Of a stretch of 64,000 nucleotides of DNA, positions 17,730-27,732 are shown piece by piece. A program made the translations under genes and the position numbers. The notes under the pieces were generated by a model. That model worked only from the letters and a program-made list of their open reading frames with translations. It was not told the DNA's origin and did not search any database. Position 1 is the first letter of the stretch. Each line of letters begins with the position of its first letter. The DNA is from CBDBND01 sp965262665 (lineage in GTDB: Bacteria; Pseudomonadota; Alphaproteobacteria; Rhodospirillales; Rhodospirillaceae): assembly GCA_965262665.1 (NCBI GenBank), contig CBDHFR010000004.1:1612001-1676000 (forward strand), given 5' to 3'.

Positions 17730-18151
17730 CCCGGGACCTACGGAGAGCATTCAAGGTGTTGGTTTAGGCTGAAGCAGGTCCAAATCGAGCTCGTAATAGT
17801 GCTTTCCACCTCGGGACTACTATGGCCCGTATGGCGTGGCAAATCCCTTTGGTGAAATCGGAGAATTGTGAGCCGGTTGTTTATTCGGCTCATATGGCTA
17901 TAACCGGCGCGGCATGACCCGGGGAGCGGCTTGCAGGCCATCAGCGCTAGGGGACGTACAGTACGATTACGGACGGTCGATAAGCCTCTCTTGGAGAGGA
18001 CGGTTTTCGTTGACCATGCGCAGATACGACCTTCAATCCGTCGTCAATCGTGGAATATTGGGGACCTAAGTGCGTGGATAGCCCTAGAAAACCGCGCGGG
18101 AAAAAATGAAGTGATCATGAGCTGGAATGGTACGCGGGAGCGCTGACCGGC
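17730..18151. other. Gap upstream of the restriction operon
   Basis: No recognisable gene. An open frame at 17931-18146 ends six bases before hsdR but resembles nothing I know. The promoter for the restriction operon should lie here. Confidence 0.35.
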
Positions 18152-20597
18152 ATGGATAAGAAAGGCCTCTCCGAACGCGACATCTGCACCAAATTCATCA
18201 CACCCGCCCTGCGCATTGCCGGGTGGGACGAGATGTTGCAGATCCGCGAGGAGGTGAGTTTCACCAAGGGGCGCATCATCGTGCGCGGCAAGCTAGTCAC
18301 ACGGGGACAGGCCAAGCGTGCTGATTATATTCTGTACCACAAGCCCAACATCCCGATTGCGCTGATCGAGGCCAAGGACAATTCCCACAGTGTCGGCGAT
18401 GGCATGCAGCAGGCCCTGGATTACGCCGAGACCCTGAACATCCCCTTTGTATTCTCCTCCAACGGCGACGGCTTTGTGTTTCACGACCGCACGGGAATGA
18501 GCACACCGCGTGAAGCAAACATTGCCCTTGACGCCTTTCCTTCACCGCAGGACCTATGGACGCGCTATCGCACCTGGAAGGGCTTAACGCCGGACGCCGA
18601 GAAGATCGTCCTTCAGGACTATCACGACGACGGCAGTGGTAAGGCACCGCGTTACTATCAGGTCAACGCCGTCAATACCGCCATCGAGGCCATTGCCAAG
18701 GGGCAAGATCGCATCCTGCTGGTCATGGCCACCGGCACGGGCAAGACCTACACCGCCTTTCAGATCATCTGGCGGCTGTGGAAGGCGGGACACAAGAAAC
18801 GCATCCTGTTCCTTGCCGACCGCAACGTGCTGATCGACCAGACCATGGTGAACGATTTCCGCCCCTTCGGTGGGACCATGGCCAAGCTCTCGACCCATGC
18901 CAAGACCATCGAGCGGGACGATGGCAGCCAGAGCGATCTTACACCGGCCATAGACAAGAAACGCCGCATCGACACGGCCTATGAGATCTATCTCGGGCTC
19001 TATCAAGCGATCACCGGCCCGGAAGATCACCAGAAGATCTACCGGGAATTCTCGCCGGGTTTCTTCGATCTGATCGTGATCGATGAATGCCATCGGGGCA
19101 GTGCTGACCAGGATTCAGCGTGGCGCGAGATACTGGAATACTTCTCCTCCGCGACCAAAATCGGTCTTACCGCCACACCGAAGGAGACGAAGTACGTTTC
19201 CAACATCGCCTACTTCGGGGAGCCGGTGTTCTCCTATTCCCTCAAGCAGGGCATCCGGGACGGCTTCCTGGCGCCCTACAAGGTGGTCAAGGTCCATATC
19301 GACCGGGATGTGGAGGGCTATCGCCCGGAACAGGACCAGCTTGACCGGGACGGCGAGGAGGTTGAGGACCGCATCTACAACGTCAAGGACTTCGACCGGA
19401 AGCTGGTCATCGATGGCCGCACAAAGCTCGTAGCCCAGAAGCTCACGGCCTTTCTGAAGGAGAGCGGTGATCGCTTTCAGAAAGCCATTGTCTTTTGTGT
19501 TGATCAGGAACACGCCGCGCGCGTGCGTCAGGCCCTCATCAACGAGAATGCCGACCTGGTTGATAATAACTCCCGCTACGTCATGCGCATCACCGGAGCC
19601 GATATGGAAGGGCAGGCCGAGCTCGGCAATTTCATCGACCCGGAATCCAAATACCCCGTCCTGGTCACCACGTCCCGCCTGCTTTCCACCGGCGTCGATG
19701 TGCAGACCTGCCGGCTGATCGTGCTTGACCGGGAGGTTGGGTCGATGACCGAGTTCAAGCAGATCATGGGCCGGGGAACCCGTGTGCACGAGGACACCCG
19801 CAAGTTCTATTTCACCCTCATCGATTTCCGGGGGGGCGACCAGTCATTTCGCGGACCCCGAGTTCGACGGCGAGCCGGTGCAGATCTACGAGCCCAAAGA
19901 AGGCGATCCCATCGCCCCACCCGATGTGCCACCGACCAACGAGGAAGGCGATCCGCTGCCCGGACCCCCTGGCGAGGACGAGACAATTGTCGATGGCCCA
20001 CCTCTTCCATTGCCGCCTGGATCAGGGCCGCAGAAGAAGGTCTACATTGACGGTATCAGCGCAACCGTCGTTGCCGAGCGGGTGGAATACCTCGACGAAC
20101 ACGGCAAGCTGGTCACGGAATCACTGCGCGACTTCACCAGGAAAGCCCTGCGCAAGCGTTTCACAAGCCTTGATGATTTCCTCAGGCGTTGGAACGCCGC
20201 AGAGCGTAAGCAGGCGATCATTGAAGAAATGGCCGCCGAGGGCCTGCCGTTAAATGTGCTTGTCGAGGAACTAGGCAAGGACCTCGATCCCTTCGACCTT
20301 ATCTGTCACGTCGCCTTCGATGCCAAGCCACTGACCCGCCGCGAGCGGGCGGAGAACGTGAGAAAGCGCGACGTGTTCACCAAGTACGGTGAGCAGGCCC
20401 GCGCCGTGCTCGGTGCGCTGCTCAACAAATACGCCGATGAGGGCATACTCAACCTCGATGATGCCAATGTGCTCAAAATTTCACCGCTCGACAGCCTTGG
20501 CACCCCAGTTGAACTGGTTCATGCCTTCGGCGGCAAGCCCGGCTTTGAGCAGGCCGTGCACGATCTTCAATCCGCTCTTTACAGGGATACAGCTTGA
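18152..20597 (+). pseudogene. hsdR: Type I restriction enzyme HsdR subunit, frameshifted in a G7 run
   Basis: About 814 residues if repaired. An HSDR_N nuclease domain (RADYILYHKPNIPIALIEAK) is followed by SF2 helicase motifs: MATGTGKTYTAFQII (I), IVIDECHRGS (II), IGLTATP (III), IMGRGTRVHEDT (VI). An EcoEI-type C-terminal domain continues in the next frame (DPEFDGEPVQIYEP onward). Seven Gs at 19830-19836 shift the frame; six would restore LIDFRGATSHFADPEF. HsdR translocates DNA and cuts it. The stop is two bases before the hsdM ATG. Confidence 0.9.
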
Positions 20598-20599
20598 GA

Positions 20600-22051
20600 A
20601 TGGCCGTCAATACCCTCGTCAAATCCATCCAAGACATCATGCGCCAGGATGTGGGCGTCGATGGCGATGCCCAGCGCATCAGCCAGCTCTGCTGGATGTT
20701 CTTCCTCAAGATCATCGATGACCAGGACCAGGAGCTCGAACTCCTGAAGGACGGCTACCGTTCACCCATCCCCGCTCCTCTGCAATGGCGGAACTGGGCC
20801 GCCGACCCGGAGGGCATCACCGGAGAAGAGCTGCTCGCCTTCGTCAATGACGATCTCTTTCCGAAGCTGGGGGAGCTCCCGACTGTGGCTGGTCCCCGTG
20901 CAAACGTCGTGCGCGACGTGTTCGAGGATGCCCACAACTACATGAAGTCCGGTCAGCTGATGCGCCAGGTGGTCAATAAGATCAACGGTGTCGACTTCAA
21001 CAATCTGGCCGAACGCCAGCACTTCGGTGACATCTACGAGCAAGTCCTGAACGACCTGCAATCGGCTGGCAATGCGGGCGAATACTATACGCCACGCGCC
21101 GTGACCTCCTTCATGGCCCAGATGATCGACCCGAAGCCCGGCGAGACCCTCTTCGACCCTGCCTGCGGCACCGGCGGCTTCCTTACATGCGGCATCCGTC
21201 ATATGCGCGAGCGTTACGTCAAGCGGCCCGAAGATGAGGCGAAAATGCAGGCCTCGCTCCGCGCGGTGGAGAAAAAGCCGCTCCCCCACATGCTGGCCGT
21301 TACCAACATGTTGCTCCACGGCATTGAGAATCCGTCGTTCCTGCGCCACGACAACACGTTGGCCCGGCCTTACATCTCCTGGGGCCAGAACGAGCGGGTG
21401 GACATCGTATTGACCAATCCGCCCTTTGGCGGCAAGGAGGAGGACGGCGTTGAGTCCAACTTCCCCAAGCACTTCCAGACACGGGAGACAACGGACCTGT
21501 TCCTCGCCCTGATTATTCGGCTTCTTAGACCCGGGGGCAGGGCCGCCGTGGTCCTACCCGACGGCTCGCTCTTTGGCGAAGGCATCAAGACCCGGCTCAA
21601 GGAACACCTGATGGAGGAATGCAACCTGCACACCATCGTGCGTCTGCCGAACTCTGTCTTCCGCCCCTATGCCTCGATTGGCACCAATCTCCTGTTCTTC
21701 GAGAAGGGCGAGCCGACCAAGGACATCTGGTTCTGGGAACACCTCGTGCCAGAGGGACAGAAGGCTTATTCCATGACCAGGCCCATCCGGCTGGCCCATC
21801 TAGACGGTTGTGCCGCTTGGTGGGGCGGAGCGGAGCGCAAAGGCCGCGAGGAAGGTAATCGTGCCTGGAAGGTCAGCGCGGAGGAGATCAAGGAGCGTGG
21901 TTACAACCTCGACATCAAGAATCCTCATACGGAGGAAGAAGACTACGGCGATCCAGAAATCCTTCTGAAGGAACTGACGAGTGCAGAGGCCGAGGTCGTG
22001 ACGATCCGTGATCAGTTGAAAGGGATTTTGACCGAAGCTCTGGTTCGATGA
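20600..22051 (+). CDS. hsdM: Type I restriction-modification DNA methyltransferase HsdM
   Basis: About 483 residues. The N-terminal helical domain (SQLCWMFFLKIIDDQDQELE) is followed by the N6-adenine methylase core: EYYTPRAVTSFMAQMIDP, SAM-binding DPACGTGGFL and catalytic VLTNPPFGG. With HsdS it methylates adenine at the target and licenses HsdR. I use the ATG at 20600, two bases after hsdR; a TTG at 20594 is also open. The stop overlaps hsdS by ATGA. Confidence 0.96.
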   Translation: MAVNTLVKSIQDIMRQDVGVDGDAQRISQLCWMFFLKIIDDQDQELELLKDGYRSPIPAPLQWRNWAADPEGITGEELLAFVNDDLFPKLGELPTVAGPRANVVRDVFEDAHNYMKSGQLMRQVVNKINGVDFNNLAERQHFGDIYEQVLNDLQSAGNAGEYYTPRAVTSFMAQMIDPKPGETLFDPACGTGGFLTCGIRHMRERYVKRPEDEAKMQASLRAVEKKPLPHMLAVTNMLLHGIENPSFLRHDNTLARPYISWGQNERVDIVLTNPPFGGKEEDGVESNFPKHFQTRETTDLFLALIIRLLRPGGRAAVVLPDGSLFGEGIKTRLKEHLMEECNLHTIVRLPNSVFRPYASIGTNLLFFEKGEPTKDIWFWEHLVPEGQKAYSMTRPIRLAHLDGCAAWWGGAERKGREEGNRAWKVSAEEIKERGYNLDIKNPHTEEEDYGDPEILLKELTSAEAEVVTIRDQLKGILTEALVR

Positions 22052-23802
22052 ACGCCGAGCGTCTGCTCGCTCACTACGACCGCGTGGCCGACGCGCCGGA
22101 TGCCGTAAGCCGCCTGCGCCGGTTCGTGCTGGACCTCGCGGTGCGTGGGAAGCTGGTTGAGCAGGGCCTGGCGGATGAACCGGCGGCGGAACTACTGAAG
22201 CGGATCGCGGCGGAGAAAACGCGGTTAGTGAAATTGGGTAAGATCAGGAAGCCGAGAATCTTTTCGAACGAGGAAAAGCAATTTGAGCCGTTTGAGATTC
22301 CTTCAACGTGGCGTTGGTGCCGATTGGATGCCATTGGTGCGATAATCGGCGGTGGTACACCATCCTCTGCCGATTCTGATAATTTCGCGAGATCTGGTGA
22401 GGGTATCCCGTGGCTCACACCCGCAGATTTGGGTAGGTATTCGGACCTCTACATCGAACGAGGTTCGCGTGACCTTTCGGAGAAGGGACTATCTACTTCT
22501 TCAGCAACTCTGATGCCCTCAGGGACGGTACTTTTCACCAGCCGAGCGCCTATCGGTTATGTTGCTGTCGCCGCAAATCCGATTTCAACGAACCAAGGGT
22601 TCAAATCCATCGTTCCGTATGTGAGCGAGTGCTCGCGCTTCATTGCGGTCGCAATGCGAACCTGTGCTCCAGAGATCGAGGCCCACGCACCGGGTACGAC
22701 CTTTAAGGAGGTTTCAGGAAAGATCGTCGCTGGCGTACCCTTCCCCCTCCCACCCCTCGCCGAACAACACCGCATCGTAGCAAAAGTCGATGAGCTCATG
22801 GCTCTCTGCGACCGGCTGGAGGAAGCCCGCACCGCGCGTGAGAGCACTCGCGACCGTCTGACCAAGGCCAGCTATGCCCGCCTGAGTGCATCCGATACGG
22901 ATGCTGTGAGTTTTCGTTCCCATGTGCGCTTTGCCGTCAACGCCCTTCCGGCACTGACGGCTCGTGCCGATCAGGTCAAACAACTTCGCCAGACCATCCT
23001 CAACCTTGCTGTGCGGGGGAGGTTGGTGGAGCAGAACCCGGCGGATGAACCGGCGGAGGAATTGCTGAAACGAATCGCGGCGGAGAAGGCGCAACTCGTG
23101 AAGGCGGGAAAGCTCAGAAAGCGGATTTCAACTGAATCAGGGGCGCTAAATGACCTGGACTTTGAACTCCTAAGTGGTTGGGCTTTAGCAAGATTCTCGG
23201 ATGTCTTGATTGATTTACAGACTGGTCCTTTCGGTAGCTCACTCCATCAGAATGACTATGAGGTAGGCGGAACACCCGTCATCAATCCCGCTTCAATTCA
23301 GGGTGGAAAAATCATTCCGATCGAAAAAATGTCAGTTGGAGGCAACACATTAGAAAGACTTTCGACGTTCAAACTTCAAGCAGGTGATATTGTTATGGGC
23401 CGTCGTGGCGAAATGGGGCGTTGTGCGTTAGTAACGGATCACGAAGACGGTTGGCTTTGCGGAACAGGAAGTTTGATTCTTAAGCTACCTGAAGGTCTTT
23501 ACCCAGAGTACTTGGCCATGCTTATCAGGTCGCCTCATATTCGGGAATATCTCGCCCGGTTTTCTGTCGGCGCAACTATGCAGAATTTGAACCAGTCGAT
23601 TCTGTTAAGAATGAACATTGGCGTTCCCCCCGTCGCCGAGCAGCATCGAATTGTGGCGAAGGTGGATGAGCTTATGGCCCACTGTGGCCAGTTGGAAGCC
23701 TGTCTAAGTGGTGCGAACACTAATCGCAGCCGACTTCTTGATTCCCTCCTCCACGAGGCGCTTGTCCCTGCTAGTACGCACGAAATGGAGGCAGCGGAAT
23801 GA
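22048..23802 (+). CDS. hsdS: Type I specificity subunit HsdS
   Basis: 584 residues with clear internal duplication. Each half has a conserved leader (LAVRGKLVEQGLADEPAAEL; LAVRGRLVEQNPADEPAEEL), a variable target-recognition domain (about 85-235 and 375-540), and a coiled-coil linker (LAEQHRIVAKVDELMALCDR; VAEQHRIVAKVDELMAHCGQ). The two variable domains set a bipartite recognition site. ATGA overlaps at both ends tie it to hsdM and the DUF4268 gene. Recombination between the repeated leaders could change specificity. Confidence 0.95.
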   Translation: MNAERLLAHYDRVADAPDAVSRLRRFVLDLAVRGKLVEQGLADEPAAELLKRIAAEKTRLVKLGKIRKPRIFSNEEKQFEPFEIPSTWRWCRLDAIGAIIGGGTPSSADSDNFARSGEGIPWLTPADLGRYSDLYIERGSRDLSEKGLSTSSATLMPSGTVLFTSRAPIGYVAVAANPISTNQGFKSIVPYVSECSRFIAVAMRTCAPEIEAHAPGTTFKEVSGKIVAGVPFPLPPLAEQHRIVAKVDELMALCDRLEEARTARESTRDRLTKASYARLSASDTDAVSFRSHVRFAVNALPALTARADQVKQLRQTILNLAVRGRLVEQNPADEPAEELLKRIAAEKAQLVKAGKLRKRISTESGALNDLDFELLSGWALARFSDVLIDLQTGPFGSSLHQNDYEVGGTPVINPASIQGGKIIPIEKMSVGGNTLERLSTFKLQAGDIVMGRRGEMGRCALVTDHEDGWLCGTGSLILKLPEGLYPEYLAMLIRSPHIREYLARFSVGATMQNLNQSILLRMNIGVPPVAEQHRIVAKVDELMAHCGQLEACLSGANTNRSRLLDSLLHEALVPASTHEMEAAE

Positions 23803-24785
23803 CCGACGATGCCCTTGGCAGGCTCACACGCGTTGATTTGCGCGACATTTGGACCAGCGAAGCCAGCGACTTTACTCCGTGGCTTGCGCGTGAGGACAAC
23901 CTTGCCATTCTTGGCGAAACCCTTGGCATAGACCTCGAACTAGAGGCGCAAGAAAAAGCTGTCGGCCCCTTCAGGGCGGATATCCTTTGCAAGGACATAA
24001 GGTCCGGGACCTGGGTATTGGTCGAAAACCAGCTTGAACGTACCGATCATAGTCACTTGGGACAGCTATTAACTTATGCGTCCGGGTTAGAGGCCGTGAC
24101 GATTGTCTGGATTGCGGCCCGTTTCACCGAAGAGCACCGATCGACCCTCGACTGGCTAAATAGGATTACGGACGAAAGTTTCTGCTTCTTTGCCTTGGAG
24201 GTTGAGTTGTGGCGAATAGGGGAGTCACCCGCAGCACCGAAGTTCAACGTCGTATCAAAGCCCAACGACTGGTCACGCTCGGTTGCTCAGGCTGCACGTT
24301 CAATGGACCAATCTGAGCTTTCCGAGACGAAAGTGATGCAGCGGGCCTATTGGGGCGCTTTGAATGCCGTGTTGGACAAAGTGGGCGGACCAGTAGCAGG
24401 CAACCGCAAGCCACAGCTGCAATCTTGGATGGAGTATTCTATTGGCAGGAGCGGCTTTTTTCTTGGCGCAGCCATGACATTCCCTAAGCAGGAAATCCGC
24501 TCTGAGTTTTGCATTTCTGGTGACAACGCAAAGGCGTTTTTCCATCTACTTCACGAGCAGAAGGATACTGTCGAGAAAGAGCTTGGCTATCCTCTTGATT
24601 GGAAGGAGCGACCTGACCGTCGTGAAAGCCGCATTTCAGTTCGTTTGGGTAACGTTGATCCCGGTGACGAAGAAGATTGGCCACGCCAACACGACTGGCT
24701 GGCGAATAAGCTCAACGATATGCACCGGGTTTTCGCAAATCGTATTCGCGCTTTGGATGCAGATGATTGGCAATACGAAGAGTAG
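23799..24785 (+). CDS. DUF4268 protein with PD-(D/E)XK-like N-terminal domain
   Basis: 328 residues. The N-terminal part has GPFRADILCKDIRSGTWVLV followed by ENQLERTDHSHLGQLLTYAS, a D...ExQ pattern of restriction-endonuclease-fold proteins. The C-terminal half (about 180-325) is the DUF4268-like region (KVMQRAYWGALNAVL ... RSGFFLGAAMTFPKQEI). The start overlaps the hsdS stop by ATGA. DUF4268 proteins often sit beside restriction systems; biochemical role unknown. It may be an accessory nuclease or guard of the type I complex. Confidence 0.8.
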   Translation: MTDDALGRLTRVDLRDIWTSEASDFTPWLAREDNLAILGETLGIDLELEAQEKAVGPFRADILCKDIRSGTWVLVENQLERTDHSHLGQLLTYASGLEAVTIVWIAARFTEEHRSTLDWLNRITDESFCFFALEVELWRIGESPAAPKFNVVSKPNDWSRSVAQAARSMDQSELSETKVMQRAYWGALNAVLDKVGGPVAGNRKPQLQSWMEYSIGRSGFFLGAAMTFPKQEIRSEFCISGDNAKAFFHLLHEQKDTVEKELGYPLDWKERPDRRESRISVRLGNVDPGDEEDWPRQHDWLANKLNDMHRVFANRIRALDADDWQYEE

Positions 24786-24832
24786 ATATATCTAGCTACA
24801 GCCATGACAAACCCCAAAGGCCCTACTGAAAG

Positions 24833-25759
24833 ATGACATCGGGAATCAGACTCGTTGTCGCAGTTACGGATGGAGATTGGTTTGACTTCCTGTGCCAGCG
24901 GCCAGACCTTGAAGAGGTGAATTTCTGGGCGCCATCGCCCAAAATTTTTCGTGCTCTCAGTCAGGGCGAGCTGTTCTTGTTTAAGCTAAAGTCGCCTCGC
25001 AACATGATTGTCGGCGGGGGTATCTTCGCCTATGCCAACACGCTGCCACTTTCCATTGCCTGGGAGGCATTCCAGGAGGCCAACGGTGCTGGCTCAGCCC
25101 AGGAAATGCGGTCAAGTATTGCGCAGTATCGCAAGACCCATCCGGACGACAGAAGTGATTTTCAGATCGGTTGCCGTATCCTGACCCAGCCTTTCTTCTT
25201 CGAGGAGACGGATTGGATTCCACCACCACCAAGCTGGTCGCCAACCATCGTCTCTTTCAAGACCTACAGCACCAGCAACGCTGAGGGATTGGAATTGTGG
25301 GAAACAGTTAACGATCGCTTGAGCCAGTCCAATGTCTTCGGCATGGCTCAAAAGCATGAGCGTTACGGCGAACCTCAACTGATTCACCCACGTCTGGGGC
25401 AAGGAGCGTTCCGTGTCCTGGTCACGGACATCTATCAGCGACGCTGTGCGGTGACACGGGAACGGACGCTACCGGCACTAGAAGCTACTCATATTCGTCC
25501 CTATAGCAACGGTGGCACGCACGAAGCGCAGAACGGCCTGCTGCTACGGCGGGACATCCATAGTCTTTTTGACACCGGTTACGTGACCGTAACGCCGGAT
25601 CATCATTTCGAGGTAAGTCACCGGATCAAAGAAGAGTTCGAAAACGGCCGGGACTACTATGCATTGCATGGTCAAGTCATCAGGTCTCCGGATAAAGCCG
25701 AATACACACCAGACCCGGCAGCACTGAGCTGGCATAACGAGACCTGCTTCCGGGGATGA
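24833..25759 (+). CDS. HNH endonuclease with PUA/EVE-like N-terminal domain
   Basis: 308 residues. The N-terminus (DGDWFDFLCQRPDLEEVNFW ... FLFKLKSPRNMIVGGGIFAY) looks like a PUA/ASCH/EVE-fold reader of modified bases. The C-terminus is an HNH_2-type nuclease: RRCAVTRERTLPALEATHI, then NGLLLRRDIHSLFDTGYVTV. The architecture suggests a modification-dependent (type IV-like) nuclease. It is 47 bases downstream of the DUF4268 gene, same strand. A decayed relative of its C-terminus sits at 27599. Confidence 0.8.
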   Translation: MTSGIRLVVAVTDGDWFDFLCQRPDLEEVNFWAPSPKIFRALSQGELFLFKLKSPRNMIVGGGIFAYANTLPLSIAWEAFQEANGAGSAQEMRSSIAQYRKTHPDDRSDFQIGCRILTQPFFFEETDWIPPPPSWSPTIVSFKTYSTSNAEGLELWETVNDRLSQSNVFGMAQKHERYGEPQLIHPRLGQGAFRVLVTDIYQRRCAVTRERTLPALEATHIRPYSNGGTHEAQNGLLLRRDIHSLFDTGYVTVTPDHHFEVSHRIKEEFENGRDYYALHGQVIRSPDKAEYTPDPAALSWHNETCFRG

Positions 25760-25768
25760 TGGACAGGC

Positions 25769-26695
25769 ATGAACTCCGATCATACCGACACGCAAATCCG
25801 TATGGCGGCCTTCGAACATGTGCGGCGGCTTAGTGAATTGCACAGTCACCTAGCAAAAGAAGAATTAAGCCCTGGATTCACTTTTGAGGGTACGCGCATC
25901 CCCTTAATCAATCCGCGGCGAGGAATCTTCAAGCCACGCCAGATGCGGTACTTGCTCTCAATCAAAACTGTATATCCAAGTTCAGGTGCAAGGGTCTGGT
26001 ATGACGATCAGCGGGAGGCCCACCGTCAGATTTTCGAAAGCGACGAAGCCATCGACTATGCGTTCATGGGAAAAGATTCCAATGCTGCCGACAATCTGTG
26101 GCTTCGTGAAGCCTTAGAAAACCAGATTCCGATTATCTATTTCCTCGGTATTGCACCGGGGCGCTACCAGGCAATTGTACCGACGTTTGTATCTGCTTGG
26201 GATGGAAAGGCGCTTAAGGCCCGAATTGTCTTTGGGATGCTTGATCAGGATCAACTTGCAGCCCCACAGAGCCTTCTGGAGCGGCGCTATGCGCTACGGT
26301 CGGTAAAGCAGCGGCTCCATCAGGCGTCGTTTCGCGAGGCCGTTGTCACGGCATACAACGGACGCTGTGCTTTCACGGGACTGTCTGAACAGCGGCTGCT
26401 GGATGCCGCGCACATCATTTCAGACAAGAACGAGTCCCTCGGACAGCCCGTCGTGCCTAACGGCTTCCCACTCTCCAAGACCCATCACGCGGCCTTCGAT
26501 GCTCACCTCATAGGGATCGATCCCGACTATCGCATTCACGTATCCATGCGACTGCTCGGTCAGGAGGACGGACCGATGCTTGAGGCGCTAAAGCAACTCG
26601 ACGGTGTGGGTCTTCAGCTTCCGGTTCGCAAAAAGGACCATCCGGACCGTGACCGGCTTGCTCTGCGGTTCGAGCGTTTTAGAGCGGCTGCCTGA
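25769..26695 (+). CDS. Second HNH restriction-type endonuclease (COG3440-like)
   Basis: 308 residues. The N-terminal domain (RIPLINPRRGIFKPRQMRYL ... SSGARVWYDDQREAHRQIF) matches predicted restriction endonucleases that read modified DNA; related domains occur in ScoMcrA-type proteins. The C-terminal HNH: NGRCAFTGLSEQRLLDAAHI, NGFPLSKTHHAAFDAHLIGI. It follows the first HNH gene by 9 bases and precedes the DUF429 gene by one base. The two HNH proteins are distinct in their N-terminal domains. Confidence 0.8.
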   Translation: MNSDHTDTQIRMAAFEHVRRLSELHSHLAKEELSPGFTFEGTRIPLINPRRGIFKPRQMRYLLSIKTVYPSSGARVWYDDQREAHRQIFESDEAIDYAFMGKDSNAADNLWLREALENQIPIIYFLGIAPGRYQAIVPTFVSAWDGKALKARIVFGMLDQDQLAAPQSLLERRYALRSVKQRLHQASFREAVVTAYNGRCAFTGLSEQRLLDAAHIISDKNESLGQPVVPNGFPLSKTHHAAFDAHLIGIDPDYRIHVSMRLLGQEDGPMLEALKQLDGVGLQLPVRKKDHPDRDRLALRFERFRAAA

Positions 26696-26696
26696 A

Positions 26697-27479
26697 ATGG
26701 GACATTTTGAGCGCTACATCGGCATCGACTACTCGGGAGCAGAGACGTCGACCGCCAGTCTCAAGGGCCTGCGTGTCTATATGGCAGACCGTGGTGGGCC
26801 TCCGGCTGAGGTTCTTCCGCCGCCCAGTCCCCGCAAATACTGGACCCGAAGGGGATTAGCACACTGGCTGGTCGAGGCCTTATCTCAAAGCACACCCACA
26901 CTAGTCGGCATCGACCACGGGTTTTCCTTTCCAGTGCGCTATTTCGAGGCGCATGGACTTTTGCACGACTGGCCTTCCTTTCTCGATGACTTTCAGCAGC
27001 ATTGGCCAACCGACGAAGATAATACCTACGTCGATTTTGTCCGCTACGGCACGGCAGGGAATGGCGGGGCGCGACAGGGGAATGCCCGCTGGCGCAGGCT
27101 CACAGAGGAACGGACTGGCAGGGCGAAGTCGGTCTTTCATTTCGATGTGCAGGGCCAAGTAGCCAAGTCCACTCATGCGGGGATTCCATGGTTGCGCTTC
27201 ATCCGGCGAGAGCTTGGAGACCGGGTCCATTTTTGGCCCTTTGACGGATGGAAAGTTCCCGCCAGGCACTCGGCCATTGCTGAGGTCTATCCAGCGTTGT
27301 GGTCCCAAGCCTTCGCTCGCAAGGAACCCACCCGTGATCAGCACGATGCCTTCAGCATCGCTGCGTGGCTGTCGCGTGCCGACCGGGAGGGGAGCCTCGC
27401 CGAGTTCCTCGAACCCGCCCTGACGCCGTCGGAGCAAAACTTGGCTAAGGTGGAAGGATGGATTCTAGGAGTAATGTAG
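26697..27479 (+). CDS. DUF429-like predicted RNase H-fold nuclease
   Basis: 260 residues. The acidic pattern of the RNase H fold is visible: RYIGIDYSGAET at the N-terminus, TPTLVGIDHGFSFPVRYF in the middle, and DQHDAFSIAAWLSRADREGS near the C-terminus. The ATG at 26697 follows the upstream stop directly, so it is translationally linked. This is the last gene of the operon. The function of such proteins is unproven; the operon suggests a defence accessory nuclease. Confidence 0.7.
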   Translation: MGHFERYIGIDYSGAETSTASLKGLRVYMADRGGPPAEVLPPPSPRKYWTRRGLAHWLVEALSQSTPTLVGIDHGFSFPVRYFEAHGLLHDWPSFLDDFQQHWPTDEDNTYVDFVRYGTAGNGGARQGNARWRRLTEERTGRAKSVFHFDVQGQVAKSTHAGIPWLRFIRRELGDRVHFWPFDGWKVPARHSAIAEVYPALWSQAFARKEPTRDQHDAFSIAAWLSRADREGSLAEFLEPALTPSEQNLAKVEGWILGVM

Positions 27480-27598
27480 CAACTGGCTGGTCCGCTATCA
27501 TCAGCCCGGAAAGGTGAAGATATCGGCCTCTTGGGTTTGTTGAATTGTATCGATCCTTTAGGCGACAGTGATGTTGGGCCTCCATTCTGAAGTTAGGT

Positions 27599-27732
27599 CT
27601 CCGCAGCAAAGAGGAGTTCAAAAACGGCGAGGATTACTTCGCACTACATGGTTGGCTCATAACCCCGCCAGATTAGACTTAGTACAAACCAGATCCCTCA
27701 GCACTCCGTTGGCACAGCGAGAATTGCTCTTA
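27599..27732 (+). pseudogene. Remnant of an HNH nuclease C-terminus
   Basis: Translation gives LRSKEEFKNGEDYFALHGWL ITPPD, two stops, then YKPDPSALRWHSENCS and a stop. It matches the tail of the HNH protein at 24833-25759 (RIKEEFENGRDYYALHG ... YTPDPAALSWHNETCF). The rest of the gene is gone. It marks an older copy of this nuclease at the operon end. Confidence 0.75.

Noticed and set aside
17931..18146. Small ORF just before hsdR
   Set aside because: No family or RBS; more likely upstream regulatory DNA.
18584..21472. Long minus-strand frames inside hsdR and hsdM (18584-19093, 19115-19789, 20762-21472)
   Set aside because: They are antisense shadows of strongly supported GC-rich coding genes.
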